The notes beneath the pieces are model-generated. The model did not search any database and had not been told where the DNA came from. It worked only from the letters and a program-made list of their open reading frames with translations. Positions 45,901-54,394 of a stretch of DNA of 64,000 bases are shown here, in pieces (position 1 is the first letter of the stretch; each line of letters starts with the position of its first letter). The position numbers and the translations under genes were made by a program. The DNA is taken from positions 22,115,501-22,179,500 of the forward strand of contig NC_087262.1 of NCBI RefSeq assembly GCF_037042905.1. The letters are read 5' to 3'. This DNA comes from Lytechinus pictus. Taxonomy: Eukaryota; Echinodermata; Echinoidea; Temnopleuroida; Toxopneustidae.

Positions 45901-48900
45901 TGTTTGAATTGAGTGAATTATTAAAAGGGCTGAATGGATCCGCAGAAGGGCAGCCTCAGCCAGATCCAACACCATCTCCTAAATTCAAGTGTGGCAGCAA
46001 CTACAACAACATCCAGAATGGCAGTAGTGGTGTCATTATGGTCAACAGCTCTGAACTTGTGCATCTCATTTCACGGCGACCCAATGTGAGTGCAATCGTG
46101 AACTCGTCCATTGAAGCAAGTTCAAACTCGACGAACAACTCAAGCAAGCTTTCGGAGAGTATCTGTGTGGTAGTGATGTTCTTTGCCACATCCTGTCGAT
46201 TTTCAGCAGCCACAGCTCCTCATTATAATGCCTTTGGGAGAGCGATGAGTGGATTAGATGTCCTGGCATTTGATATCAATCAAGCAAATGGGTATGTTGA
46301 ATTCATGAATCCACTCAGAAAGATCATTTGTTTTGATCAAAATATTTAAAACTACAAGAAAAAACAAATTTGAAAATTAAGCCCAAACCATTGTCTTATT
46401 TATTCCTTAAATTTAAATTGGCAAAATTCTGTGTGATGTATGAGCATGGGCCTATGAATGTTTTTTAACAGAAATATGGCACCATATAAATGCTGTGGAT
46501 CATCATCATCATCAAGCTTGTTCATAATCATATACATTTTCTGTATACATGTACCTTCCCTTTTTGTTAAGATACACTTGTGCTTTATGCACCCTATATG
46601 TAGTTGAAAATAAAGCGAATTGGGGAACATTTAGTGAATTAACAATTTTGCCAGCTCGTTTAATATGTTGGAAGTTGGGACATGATAACAAGCAATATAT
46701 GAATGAAATTAAGGTGATAGTGGTGATTAGGATTTCATGATGATGATGATAATGATAATGTTGATGATGATGATGACAACGATGATGGCAATGATAATGA
46801 ATGATGAAGATATACAGTGCGTCTAACAAAAATCGAAACCGAGATTTATCGATGATTTATCATAACTTAATCACAAATACAATAGACAAATGACCTACCA
46901 TTGTAAAGCTTAGAATCTCCTCTTTCATCTGAAATTACTTAGATTATTTCTCATTCACGCATGAGTGAGCAAAAACAATTTTAAGAGGGGATACCAAAAA
47001 GTCATTTGGCGGGCTGTATCTGGGTTTCAAAAAGAAAACCACATTTCTAAAAAGTTCAATATCTGCTCTTTAATTTGATACCTCAATTAAAGAAAATGGT
47101 CAAGAAATAAGAAAGTTCTGGTTATTTGAAATAAGGCTTGAATTTCACTAATTTCATAAAATGAAGAGGTTTTACAGGCTAGCGTTCAAACTCACTCGAC
47201 ACTCCGTTTTTTTGACGATCAGCCATGCATAAAGTCTTTTGTTAACCATGCGATAGCTTCTGTGGGAAACCGGTGAAAACACGTTTATTTAATGAAATTA
47301 TGGAAATACAAGCATTGTTTCAAGGGAACGTAACTTTTTTACTGCTTGATCATTTTTTGTGATTAAGGTATCAAATTAAAGAGCAGATATTTAACTTTTT
47401 AGGCATGTGATTTTCTTTTTAAAATTCAGATACCCCCCGCCAAATGAGTTTTTGGTATCCTTTCTTCAAATTGGTTTTTGCTCACTCATGCGTGAATGAG
47501 GAATAATCTAAGTAATATCAGATGAAAGAGGAGATTCTAAGCTTTACATTGGTAGGTCATTTGTCTATTGTATTTGTGATTAAGTTCTGATAAATCATCG
47601 CTAAATCTCGGTTTCATTTTTTCTGGGACGCACTGTACATTTTAGACGCAAAGTCAGTAGTACTTGTCTTGTTCTTGAAATCTCTTTTGTAATCAACACA
47701 TTTTATACTTTCTTATAAAAAAATTTCTTTTGTCCAACCAATGACAACTTTTCATTAATCTTTAATCTACATTTAACTTGTACAAGTCTTCGACCTTGTT
47801 AGTAAGAGGTTTATTGAATATGATCTTTGATGTGATCTTTTCTTGATTGTTCCTACAGGGTAAATTCAAGGTATGGGATAGTAGCGGTCCCAAGCATCGT
47901 ATTGTTCCACAATGGCAAGCTAGCGGCAAGGTTTAATGAGAGCCAAAGAACACTTGAGAGCATGATGAACTTTGTACACAACTTGACCGGTAAGCAGAGT
48001 TACCATCTCTTTGAAGCGTTCCCCCGTTATATGCTTTTCACACTGCATTTCCTTAACCCCATACTATCCTTAACCCCGGACTATCCTTAACCCCACTCTA
48101 TCTTTTTTTGGATTCACACTGTCTTTCTTAACCCCATACTATCTCCTTAGCGGGGGTTAACGCCTTAACCCCGGACTATCCCACAGCTCAAGAATATTGA
48201 TGATTTTACCATCCAGAGCGTTATTAACGTGCAATTTCGACTTCTGTGATTGGCTATTGCTTAGCCCCACTTTTCCTTAGCCCAGTTTCATTTCACACTG
48301 CATCTCTTAGCACCGCAATCGTGGTGCTAGCACCACAATAAGCCGGCTAACCCTGCTTTTTTGCAGGGCCAGATAGTACTGTACTATTTACCGTGCTAGC
48401 CCACTTTGCTAAAACGTAGTGTGAAAACGAAGTGGGCTAAGCTTAACCCCGGGAAATTGGTGGGCTAAGGCCCCCCCCCCCCCCCTTAGCCCCACCAATA
48501 TCCTGGGGTTAAGGCACAAAAGTGCAGTGTGAAAAGCATATTAGAAGCCTATCTCCAAATTCCCTTACTGCAACTGAGTCATACAAGACAAACATGGGTG
48601 AGGTTCAGGGGCCCTTTTCACAAAACTTTATAATAAGTAATGTGCAATTACAGTCTTAAGCTACTGAAATCATTTGATTTGATTGGTTTGATTTTTTATA
48701 GAAATGTGCATTTGTTATTATATCAATTCTTTGTGAAACGGTAGTCCACTTTTTAACTGACATTTGAATTTATGCCCTGGTCATACACACCTGGGGAGCG
48801 TTCATAAAAGGACTTGTCGGACGTTTTATTTGACCCATTTCATTTCATCAGACACTTACCGTAGTAACAGTGCCTCTCAGCCAATCATAATCAAGGAAAG

Positions 48901-51900
48901 ATGTCAGATCTGACAATTTGTCAGACAAATATGTTGATGGAACACTCCGCAGCCATCAAATGAGCTGGAATGGTTGGGAAATGAAAACTAAAAAAATATT
49001 TCAGTACTTTTAAGTTCATTTTGCAATTTTTAATTGCATTCTGAGAGCATTCCGAATGTCCAGGCCCATTTCGGCCTTGCCTGACTCTAGTGCTTATGGT
49101 TAATTTCTTGCATGGTGAATTTCAAGAGGAATTTTTGTTTATGGTTGCACACGTGTACAACAATAGAATTGACCCCCCCCCCCCCCCCCCCCGGCCCTTC
49201 TCATGGGGATAATATCCATCTGCATCAAAAAAGTATATTTCCTGTGCTCTGAATACATTTATAATATTTGATTGACATTCTAACAACACTTAAAACATAT
49301 CGCCATTGCATATATAAGAGGACAATTCAAGATTAAAACACGAGCAACTCAAAACATGGCAAGCTGCTGCTGTAATATCAGAAGGCAAACAGAGTTAACT
49401 GCTTTTAATGCCTCTTTGATTTTCTTAAAAAATTTAAAACACATGTTTAAACATATTTATTCTGGCCAGTGGTCACTGTGCTTTAGATGAATGTGTGTGA
49501 CAGGGCCCTTTATGCACTTCAGTATAAAATCTACAATTTTTAGTCTCTTTAAAGTTATGGTCCAGGCTGGAGATATTTATATCTCAATAAATAGAGTAAA
49601 ATTCACAGAGCAAAATGCTGATAATTTGATCAAAATCGGATTACAAATAACGAAAATATTGAATTTTAAAGATTTGCATTATTTTGCATTATTTTGGTGA
49701 AACAGTTCTAGGTATGTCTTTATTAATATTCATTAGGAGGGCTGATGAGGTCATATCCCCACTTGTTCTTTTGTATTTTATTATATGAAACTAGGTTTAT
49801 TCAAATTTTTTCTACCAAGAACTGAAACAATTGGATTGACAACTGATTAAGTGCATTAGTTATTTATTGCAACAACTTATTTCATCATAATGGAGACACA
49901 TCATTTACACATGTATGAAAAAATGAAAGAATTATGATTTAATGTAATAACATAAGAAAAAGGAAAGTGGGGATGTGGCATCATCAGTCCACCTAATGAA
50001 TATTCATGACGATGTGCATATAATTGTTTTAAAAAAATACTGATAGACTTTAAATTTCAATGACTTCGTTATTTGTTATCCAATTTTGATAGAATTTTCA
50101 GCATTTTGCTCTGTGAATTTTACTCTATTTAGATAAAAATATTTTCAGCCCGGACCAGCCCTTTAAACGAAGGTCAGTGATTATGGGTTACTTGCATAAC
50201 ATCTTTTATAAGGTGATTATTCTCTACTAAAGTTGTCTTAGTTTTTAAAAATCCTTAATTATTTGATTACCAAGGGCAATAATGAAGCAGAAATCTTGTT
50301 TGTCCTTGGATTAGCTATCACCACAGATTAATACTATTTGTAGTTAACAAGAAAGACCACAGATGGATGTGAATATAAACACTGAGTCACAGCTCAAAAG
50401 AATTTGTACATTGCTTTACTTATGTGAGAAGTGCAAACCAGTGCACCATTGGTATGATATTTGCGGAAAAACAAAATATATATGAAAATTGTTATATGAT
50501 ATATAGGCTATCACTATTAAAATGAATGACAATGATGATATTAAGAACATTGTTTGTTTTCAGATCAGTATGTTTTTTTTTGTATTTTGTTTATATTTAT
50601 AAGCTATCTCTATTTCCATCAGTTGTTCAATGAAACTTGAAAAAAAGGCATAAATCAAAATTCAAAATTTATAATTTAAAAGTAAGTATGATGAAGAATA
50701 AAAACAAAAAATCATCAAAATAATTTTTTTTTGTAAATGGTGGATGCTGAATGCTGATAAGCATGGTGTATGGTAGAATGCAATTAGTTGTACTGCTTTT
50801 TAAGATATGGTTGATAACAATAAGAAAAGATTTCCAGATGTTGATCCTCCGAGAATCTGTTTTCCTCCACAAACTGAGCAACACCTACTGGTCGTGCGAT
50901 CACCAGTTTTACCCCTTCCGCAATCAGTTGGTGAAGCCCAGTATGGAGGAAAAACATAATAGCGAAGGAATAGCAAGTGAATTAGGAAATCATAATGAAA
51001 TATAACTTTCATTTTGCCAAGCAGTTTTTTTTTATTATTTCAAAAGAAGTTAAACCACCAATTTAAATGCAATCTGGAGATGTGAAGTCATTTGTTTTCA
51101 GTTTTCTTTGAGTATGCTTGTTATTTTTACTTCGTTTTGATGATTCAATGAAATTTATGTATTAACCATTCACATTTTGTAATGGTCTTTGGACATGTTG
51201 TTCATTGTACATGCATCTCAGCTGTAGCCTGAAGTGTAATAGCAGGGGCCCGTTATACAGAGAGTTGCGATTGATCCAATCAATCGTAACTATGGAAAGC
51301 CAGCAAATTAAACATATAAAATGCATGCTTGTTCAAAAAAATCTAGATATGAATGTATATCCATAAATTCATTGATTCTTGACAATTTGGTGTGATCCCC
51401 TTTGTTTGCAAAGGACATTTTGCAAATTTCCTGTAGAAATAACTATGACACTGATGGATTTCCATAGAGTTACGATTGATTGGATCGATCGTAACTCTTT
51501 GTAAGACAGGGCCCTGATCCCTGCTTTGTAACAATGTAAAAACACTAAAATATAAAATTGTTTCAATTTTATAAAGAAATTGTTCATACAGAATGGTAGA
51601 GTGAATGACAGGAAGGGAGTATTTACACAACATGGAAACTACACGTCCATGTATGATGATTCAGGAAAACCTTTTTTTTTTAGAAAATCAGTGGAGATTT
51701 CATAAGAATCTAGGCCTGATAGGACAGTGATACAAAAGCTGTGGTACCATTGTGTCTAATCATCTCTAGAATACAAGCTATCTTATCAAATTCAAATTTG
51801 ATGTCATTGACCACTACTCTATCTCAGTTCTTTCTTTACAGTCAACAATATTGTGCATCCTATAGCAGAAATGATTGTTTGGGGAAAAGATTGGATGATT

Positions 51901-52813
51901 AATGGCTCAAATTAAAGGTTTCTGCACAAAGTGCACAGGAATTCAGATGTTTGCACCAGTTATAGATTGTTTGTGTTGTGGTATATCATTTCCGAATTTA
52001 TCTGATTCTGGTAAATGGTGTTAGTGTTTATGGGCATGGTTTCCATGAACAAAAATATAGGAATTGGTATTTTTGTAGATCAGCTTTATATCAAGCAATT
52101 TGGTTTTGAGGTTTTACTACTTGGCCAAAGTAATCAATTTAAGAGGATTTTTTTTCATCATTGGTAGGATATTAAATCTTAATACATAACTGTAAAAGAT
52201 GAAAGACAGGGAAAAAAATTTAAGCTTAATGTTTGAAAGATTTTTTTTGTTTTCAACTTATATATAACAAAATTGAGCAAAATCCTGTTGTTAAATATTT
52301 TGGGTAAATTTTATTCATTTAGCTGTCTTATGGAAGATTTTAATTATAATATGTTGCAAATTGTTACATACAATTTAAAGCATGTATACAATGAATGGAA
52401 ATGTATTGGAGTAGCCAATTCTAATGTTTGTATTTGTGTTGCAAAACCACAAACATAATGTACTTTTGCATTTAACAGCAGTTTTGAACATAATTTTTAT
52501 TGTTCTCATTTTTTTTTATTCAGGTTTACCAGTGAACAACTCTGCACAAGTCTCGGAAGAAGACCAAGAAGGACCTGTTCCTACCACAGCAGTTATAGGT
52601 CCAGATTACTTCCTCTGGTTTTCAAACACATTCTTGCTCCTATGTGGACTAAGCTTCTTACAACAGAAAGTTGGAGCAGCAGTCAGAGCTAAGATCACTG
52701 CAATTCAGGATTACATTATCCAGGTCTGGAGGACGGGAGAGTTCTATGAGCAGGTGGGTATAGCAGACAACGACCAAGAGCCAATGAACAATGATGCTGC
52801 CGAGATTAGGTGA
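36888..52813 (+). CDS. TXNDC15: Thioredoxin domain-containing protein 15 (4 coding exons)
   Basis: Exons 36888-36960, 45727-46291, 47859-47989 and 52524-52813 join in phases 1, 2 and 1 into 352 residues (human protein about 360). Order: signal peptide (MFIFAAKIVFFVSSW), a Ser/Asn-rich lumenal region with many N-glycosylation sequons, a thioredoxin fold with FFATSCRFSAATAPHYNAF (single active-site Cys181, CRFS instead of CxxC), cis-Pro224 in VAVPSIVLF, RFNESQRTLE, then one membrane segment (about 285-302) and a short cytosolic tail. CRFS and the RFN..RTLE block are features of TXNDC15 as I recall the human protein. The vertebrate protein is needed for cilia and Hedgehog signalling (Meckel syndrome gene). 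In-frame ATGs also lie at 36840, 36861 and 36876; I chose the one giving the most typical signal peptide, but the start is uncertain. Intron 1 is 8.8 kb and full of transposons. Confidence 0.93.
37116..37136. repeat. 21-bp palindrome
   Basis: TGCGAGGTTA C TAACCTCGCA, perfect apart from the centre base. It is part of the element-rich left side of TXNDC15 intron 1. Confidence 0.6.
37317..37845. mobile_element. 529-bp near-perfect palindrome with 9-bp duplication
   Basis: The two ~255-bp arms differ at about three substitutions and one indel by eye. Both ends are TAACCCAGAGAGCTCCCGCC. Each arm also holds its own GC-rich hairpin (GCTCCCGCCCGC...GCGGGCGGGAGC), giving a dumbbell. The flanks GGCTTGCCT (37308-37316 and 37846-37854) are an exact 9-bp direct repeat, the length made by Mutator-like elements. 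No coding sequence; young by arm identity. Confidence 0.9.
37861..39087. mobile_element. Long palindrome split by a second element
   Basis: Arms start AGCCAGGCGGCTTCTAGA and are near-identical over about 190 bp, apart from small indels. The left arm is interrupted at 37931-38768 by another element, while the right arm is intact. The centre is near 38.89 kb, where ATGGGATAAAAC is mirrored. A diverged extra copy of the arm tip lies at 39107-39175. Confidence 0.88.
37931..38768. mobile_element. 838-bp MITE with 3-bp CAG duplication
   Basis: Inverted ends GGGCGGTATTCTGAG and GGGTGGTATTCTGAG. CAG flanks it at 37928-37930 and 38769-38771. The matching place in the other palindrome arm reads GAAGCCAGGCCTTC, one CAG and no insert, which fixes the junction. 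Subterminal ATTTTATCTC words repeat in both ends. The family is not identified. Confidence 0.88.
39230..39910. other. CpG-rich block of unknown origin
   Basis: Many CG dinucleotides (TTCGATCGAC, TCGCGGATATATCGGCGAAC) stand out in otherwise CpG-poor DNA. TCGACCACC-like words occur near both edges, partly inverted, so it may be a further TIR element. No coding evidence. Confidence 0.4.
40172..41340 (+). mobile_element. tRNA-derived SINE split by a TIR element
   Basis: Joining 40172-40204 to 41221-41263 gives a tRNA-like head of Ser/Leu type: GGTGCCG at the start pairs with CGGCACC at the end, the A box is TGGCTGAGTGG and the B-box region CTTCGATCC. The T loop has one extra base, as in a SINE. 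The body goes on with CCCGTGAGCAAGGCATTTAA, a phrase typical of marine-animal SINEs. A 1011-bp element sits in the anticodon-side region. The 3' edge is approximate. Confidence 0.78.
40205..41215. mobile_element. TIR element inserted in the SINE tRNA head
   Basis: Inverted ends AGCCCGTTTCTCAACACC and GGCCCGTTTCTCAACACC, with a second inverted pair inside (CCGTTTCACGAAGGGCTTCC and CCGTTTCACGAAGCCCTC). CCTGG flanks it on both sides (40200-40204, 41216-41220). Removing the element and one CCTGG restores a continuous tRNA-like sequence. Short frames within it show no transposase. Confidence 0.85.
41377..41528. mobile_element. 152-bp foldback MITE
   Basis: Inverted ends TGAGCAGTGTCAACTTAG and TGAGCAGTGCCAGCTTAGG, with AAATACTTG blocks and mirrored AATATCATG words inside. 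It follows the end of the SINE after a poly-A run. Confidence 0.78.
41533..41876 (+). mobile_element. Right-end fragment of a hAT-like element
   Basis: It is a diverged copy of 15.49-15.7 kb (GCAGTAATTATCTAGTTACA and onward) and ends GGCTGGATCCGCCCC, like the right terminus at 16483. The left part is missing. Confidence 0.65.
41883..41941. repeat. Overlapping snap-back palindromes
   Basis: TAACAACTTCCTTGACCT pairs perfectly with AGGTCAAGGAAGTTGTTA across a 23-base spacer. The right arm also pairs with CTTGACCTCATTA in the spacer, giving a second palindrome with a one-base centre. Confidence 0.85.
42400..45171 (-). pseudogene. Dead CR1/L2-like LINE, split by another repeat
   Basis: On the minus strand: KASGPDEIPARLL, NYRPISLTSVICKILEHIV, one in-frame TGA at 44659-44661, LLDFSKAFDKV, FADNCMGS, LQRWEHDWLMEFNPQKCQVL. 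After an insertion (42937-44218) follow TEYLGVELQRNLSWNQHIN and, near the 3' end, RGHSQKIFVP and SIRLWNSPP. The RT core is broken: the SGVPQGS-type motif B stretch is missing, the catalytic FADD reads FADN, and there is a nonsense codon. The endonuclease is absent. It lies in TXNDC15 intron 1, antisense to that gene. Confidence 0.88.
42937..44218 (+). mobile_element. AGGTCA-rich repeat family, copy 2
   Basis: Ends GTCTCACCTGCATAGCAG and, from the right, GATGCAGGTGAGACCGCC then CACTTGTTA. Between them are seven tandem units with a period of 153 or 163 bp; the difference is a short TCATTTAGGG block. Five units carry a perfect AGGTCAAAGGTCA (43137, 43300, 43453, 43606, 43769). It has inserted into the LINE pseudogene. 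No coding sequence. Confidence 0.88.
45172..45726 (+). other. Pyrimidine-rich end of TXNDC15 intron 1
   Basis: T-rich DNA up to the exon 2 acceptor. Phe/Leu-rich frames here are caused by composition. Confidence 0.6.
45727..46291 (+). CDS. TXNDC15: TXNDC15 exon 2
   Basis: Starts after TGATTCCAG and ends at donor GTATGT in phase 2. It encodes residues 25-212 and two bases of codon 213: the Ser/Asn-rich lumenal part and the first half of the thioredoxin fold, with Cys181. Confidence 0.93.
46736..46810. repeat. (GAT)n-type microsatellite
   Basis: Imperfect GAT/AAT repeats in TXNDC15 intron 2, next to the TA target of the following foldback element. Confidence 0.8.
46815..47635. mobile_element. 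821-bp mariner-like foldback element
   Basis: Inverted ends CAGTGCGTCTAACAAAAATC and CAGTGCGTCCCAGAAAAAAT, with TA on each side. The arms are long (about 300 bp): CTAAGCTTTACA, GCATGAGTGAGCAAAAAC and TTAATTTGATACC blocks are all mirrored. The short centre has no transposase. It lies in TXNDC15 intron 2. Confidence 0.87.
47859..47989 (+). CDS. TXNDC15: TXNDC15 exon 3
   Basis: Starts after TTCCTACAG and ends at donor GTAAGC in phase 1. It encodes the second half of the thioredoxin fold, including VAVPSIVLFHNGK and RFNESQRTLE. Confidence 0.93.
48030..48541. mobile_element. Harbinger-like MITE, relative of the 28-kb element
   Basis: Inverted ends TATGCTTTTCACACTGCA on both sides with TTA flanks. 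Inside are many CTTAACCCC and GGACTATCC words, a CTAGCCCACTTTGC block and a poly-C run (48471-48485). It begins about 40 bp after the exon 3 donor of TXNDC15. Confidence 0.82.
48609..48745. mobile_element. Small foldback MITE
   Basis: GGGCCCTTTTCACAAAACTT at the left is mirrored by TTTGTGAAACGGTAG at the right, with ATGTGCA blocks inside both arms. The ends resemble the GGGCCC-starting MITEs. No target duplication was found. Confidence 0.6.
49553..50162. mobile_element. TTAA MITE in TXNDC15 intron 3
   Basis: Ends AGTTATGGTCCAGGCTGG and AGGGCTGGTCCGGGCTG with ATATTTATATCT-like continuation. TTAA lies at 49549-49552 and 50163-50166. Mirrored phrases such as CACAGAGCAAAATGCTGA and ATGAATATTCAT occur. 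It is the same family as 53809-54390. Confidence 0.88.
50836..50965. other. GC-richer block in TXNDC15 intron 3
   Basis: A short stretch with coding-like composition after an acceptor-like GATTTCCAG. It has an open frame on each strand, but neither shows a known motif. It could be an unrecognised alternative exon or an old element. Confidence 0.25.
51245..51513. mobile_element. MITE with GGGCCC ends, copy 1
   Basis: Arms GAGTTGCGATTGATCCAATC and GAGTTACGATCGATCCAATC follow GGGCCC at both ends and extend through ATCGTAACTATGGAAA-type sequence. It is the same family as 57834-58061. The flanks show no clear duplication. Confidence 0.85.
52524..52813 (+). CDS. TXNDC15: TXNDC15 exon 4 (membrane anchor, stop)
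   Basis: Starts after TTTATTCAG and runs to TGA. It encodes the linker, the membrane segment YFLWFSNTFLLLCGLSFL and the acidic tail. The last codons belong to the first unit of a 125-bp tandem repeat that continues into the 3' UTR. Confidence 0.93.
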
Positions 52814-53440
52814 TGAATGTCCTCAGTGCTTGGAGGACAGTTCAGCCTGAGAGCTTTAGCCATCTGTGTTCTCAAGAGGATGGCATATTTAACAAAGATG
52901 AAGTGCTATGGTGCAATGATGCTTCTGAGATCAGAAGATGAATGTCTTCAGTGCTCTAAGGACAGTTCAACCTGAGATCTTTAGCCATCATTTTTGTCAG
53001 CAGGATGGGAAATTTGGCAAAGATGAAGTGCCAGTGTACAGTGATTCTTCTGAGATCAGATGATGATTGTCCTCATTGCTATGTGGACATTTCAACCTGA
53101 GATCCGTAGCCATCATTTTTGTCAACAGAATGGGAAAGTTGGCAAAGATGAAGTGCCAGTGTACAGTGATTCTTCTGAGATCAGATGGTGATTGTCTTCA
53201 TTGCTATGTGGACATTTCAACCTAAGATCCGTAGCCATCCAACTTTTTAACAAGATGGCAGAGTTGACAAAGATGAAGTGCCAGTGTACAATGACGTTGC
53301 TGAGAGTGGGTTACGAGTGTCTTCAGTCCTATGTGGACAGTTCTACCTGAGATCCTTAGCCATCCAATTTGTAAACAGGATGGCATAGTTGCCAGTGTAC
53401 TATGATGCTTCTGAGATCAGATAATGATCTCCCGACTATG
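52771..53440 (+). repeat. 125-bp tandem repeat starting in the TXNDC15 stop region
   Basis: Landmark ATGATGCT/GTGATTCT starts at 52791, 52916, 53041, 53166 and 53291, exactly 125 bp apart, then 53402 after a 14-bp loss. The first unit contains the last TXNDC15 codons and stop. Later units carry degenerate copies of them (CTGAGATCAGATGATGA) and lie in the 3' UTR. Confidence 0.93.
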
Positions 53441-53808
53441 TGGAGATATCAACTTTGGATCCTTGCCCATATGCTTGTACAAGCAGAGTGGCACTGATAA
53501 TTCTAGCAAATGAAATATGTTTCTTGTAAAATCCAAAACCCATAACTATAACAGCATGGCCATTCTGAATTGTGATGTAGTAGAAGTCCTTGTTTAGATA
53601 TTATAGTGCTTTGAAATGGTGCAAACTGTCAACAGCGAAAAATGTTGTTTTATTTTTTTTTTCGTCAAGCATATTTAGGAGGCTGCCTGGCACGAAAGAA
53701 AACAATGAAAAAAAAGTATTTTTGCAGATCCATGTTGATGAACTTAATCTCTTGGACATTCGGGGAGTTAATCTGTGTCAATGTCACCTATCATGTTTTG
53801 GGGTTTAA
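53441..53808 (+). other. Probable TXNDC15 3' UTR
   Basis: Downstream of the tandem repeat without other genes. A poly(A) signal cannot be fixed; AATAAA near 55861 is one candidate if the transcript reads through the MITE that follows. Confidence 0.35.
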
Positions 53809-54390
53809 AGGGGTACTTCAGGCTGAAAATATTTATATCTAAATAAATATAGTAAATTCACAGAGCAAAATGCTGACAATTTCATCAAAATCAGATAACA
53901 AATAACAAAGTTATTGAATTTTTAAGTTTAACAATATTTTTTGAAAATAGTTATATTCACGTCTTTATGAATATTCATTAGGTGGGCTGTTGATGTCACA
54001 TCCCCACTTTCCTCTTATGTTATTACATGAAATTTGTCATACATGCGTGAATAATGTGTCTCCTCTATCATGAAATAAGTTGCAGCAATAAATATCTAAT
54101 GCACTAAATCAGTTGTCAATCCAATTTTCAGTTCTTGGTAGAAAAAAAATGAATAAACCTAATTTCACACAATGAAATACGAAAGAACAAGTGGGGATAT
54201 GACATCATCTAATTGCTCATTGAATATTCATGAAGACATGCCTAGATCTGTTTCACCGGGATAATGCAAATCTTTAAAATGCTATAACTTTGTTATTCCT
54301 AGTCTGATTTTGATCAAACTTTCAGTGTTTTGTTGGTCTGATTTTTCTTTATCTATTCAAATCATTTTATTCTCAGCCCGGAGCATCCCT
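53809..54390. mobile_element. TTAA MITE downstream of TXNDC15
   Basis: Ends AGGGGTACTTCAGGCTG and AGGGATGCTCCGGGCTG. TTAA lies at 53805-53808 and 54391-54394. The internal CACAGAGCAAAATGCTGAC and GAATATTCAT blocks match the 49.6-kb copy. Confidence 0.88.
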
Positions 54391-54394
54391 TTAA

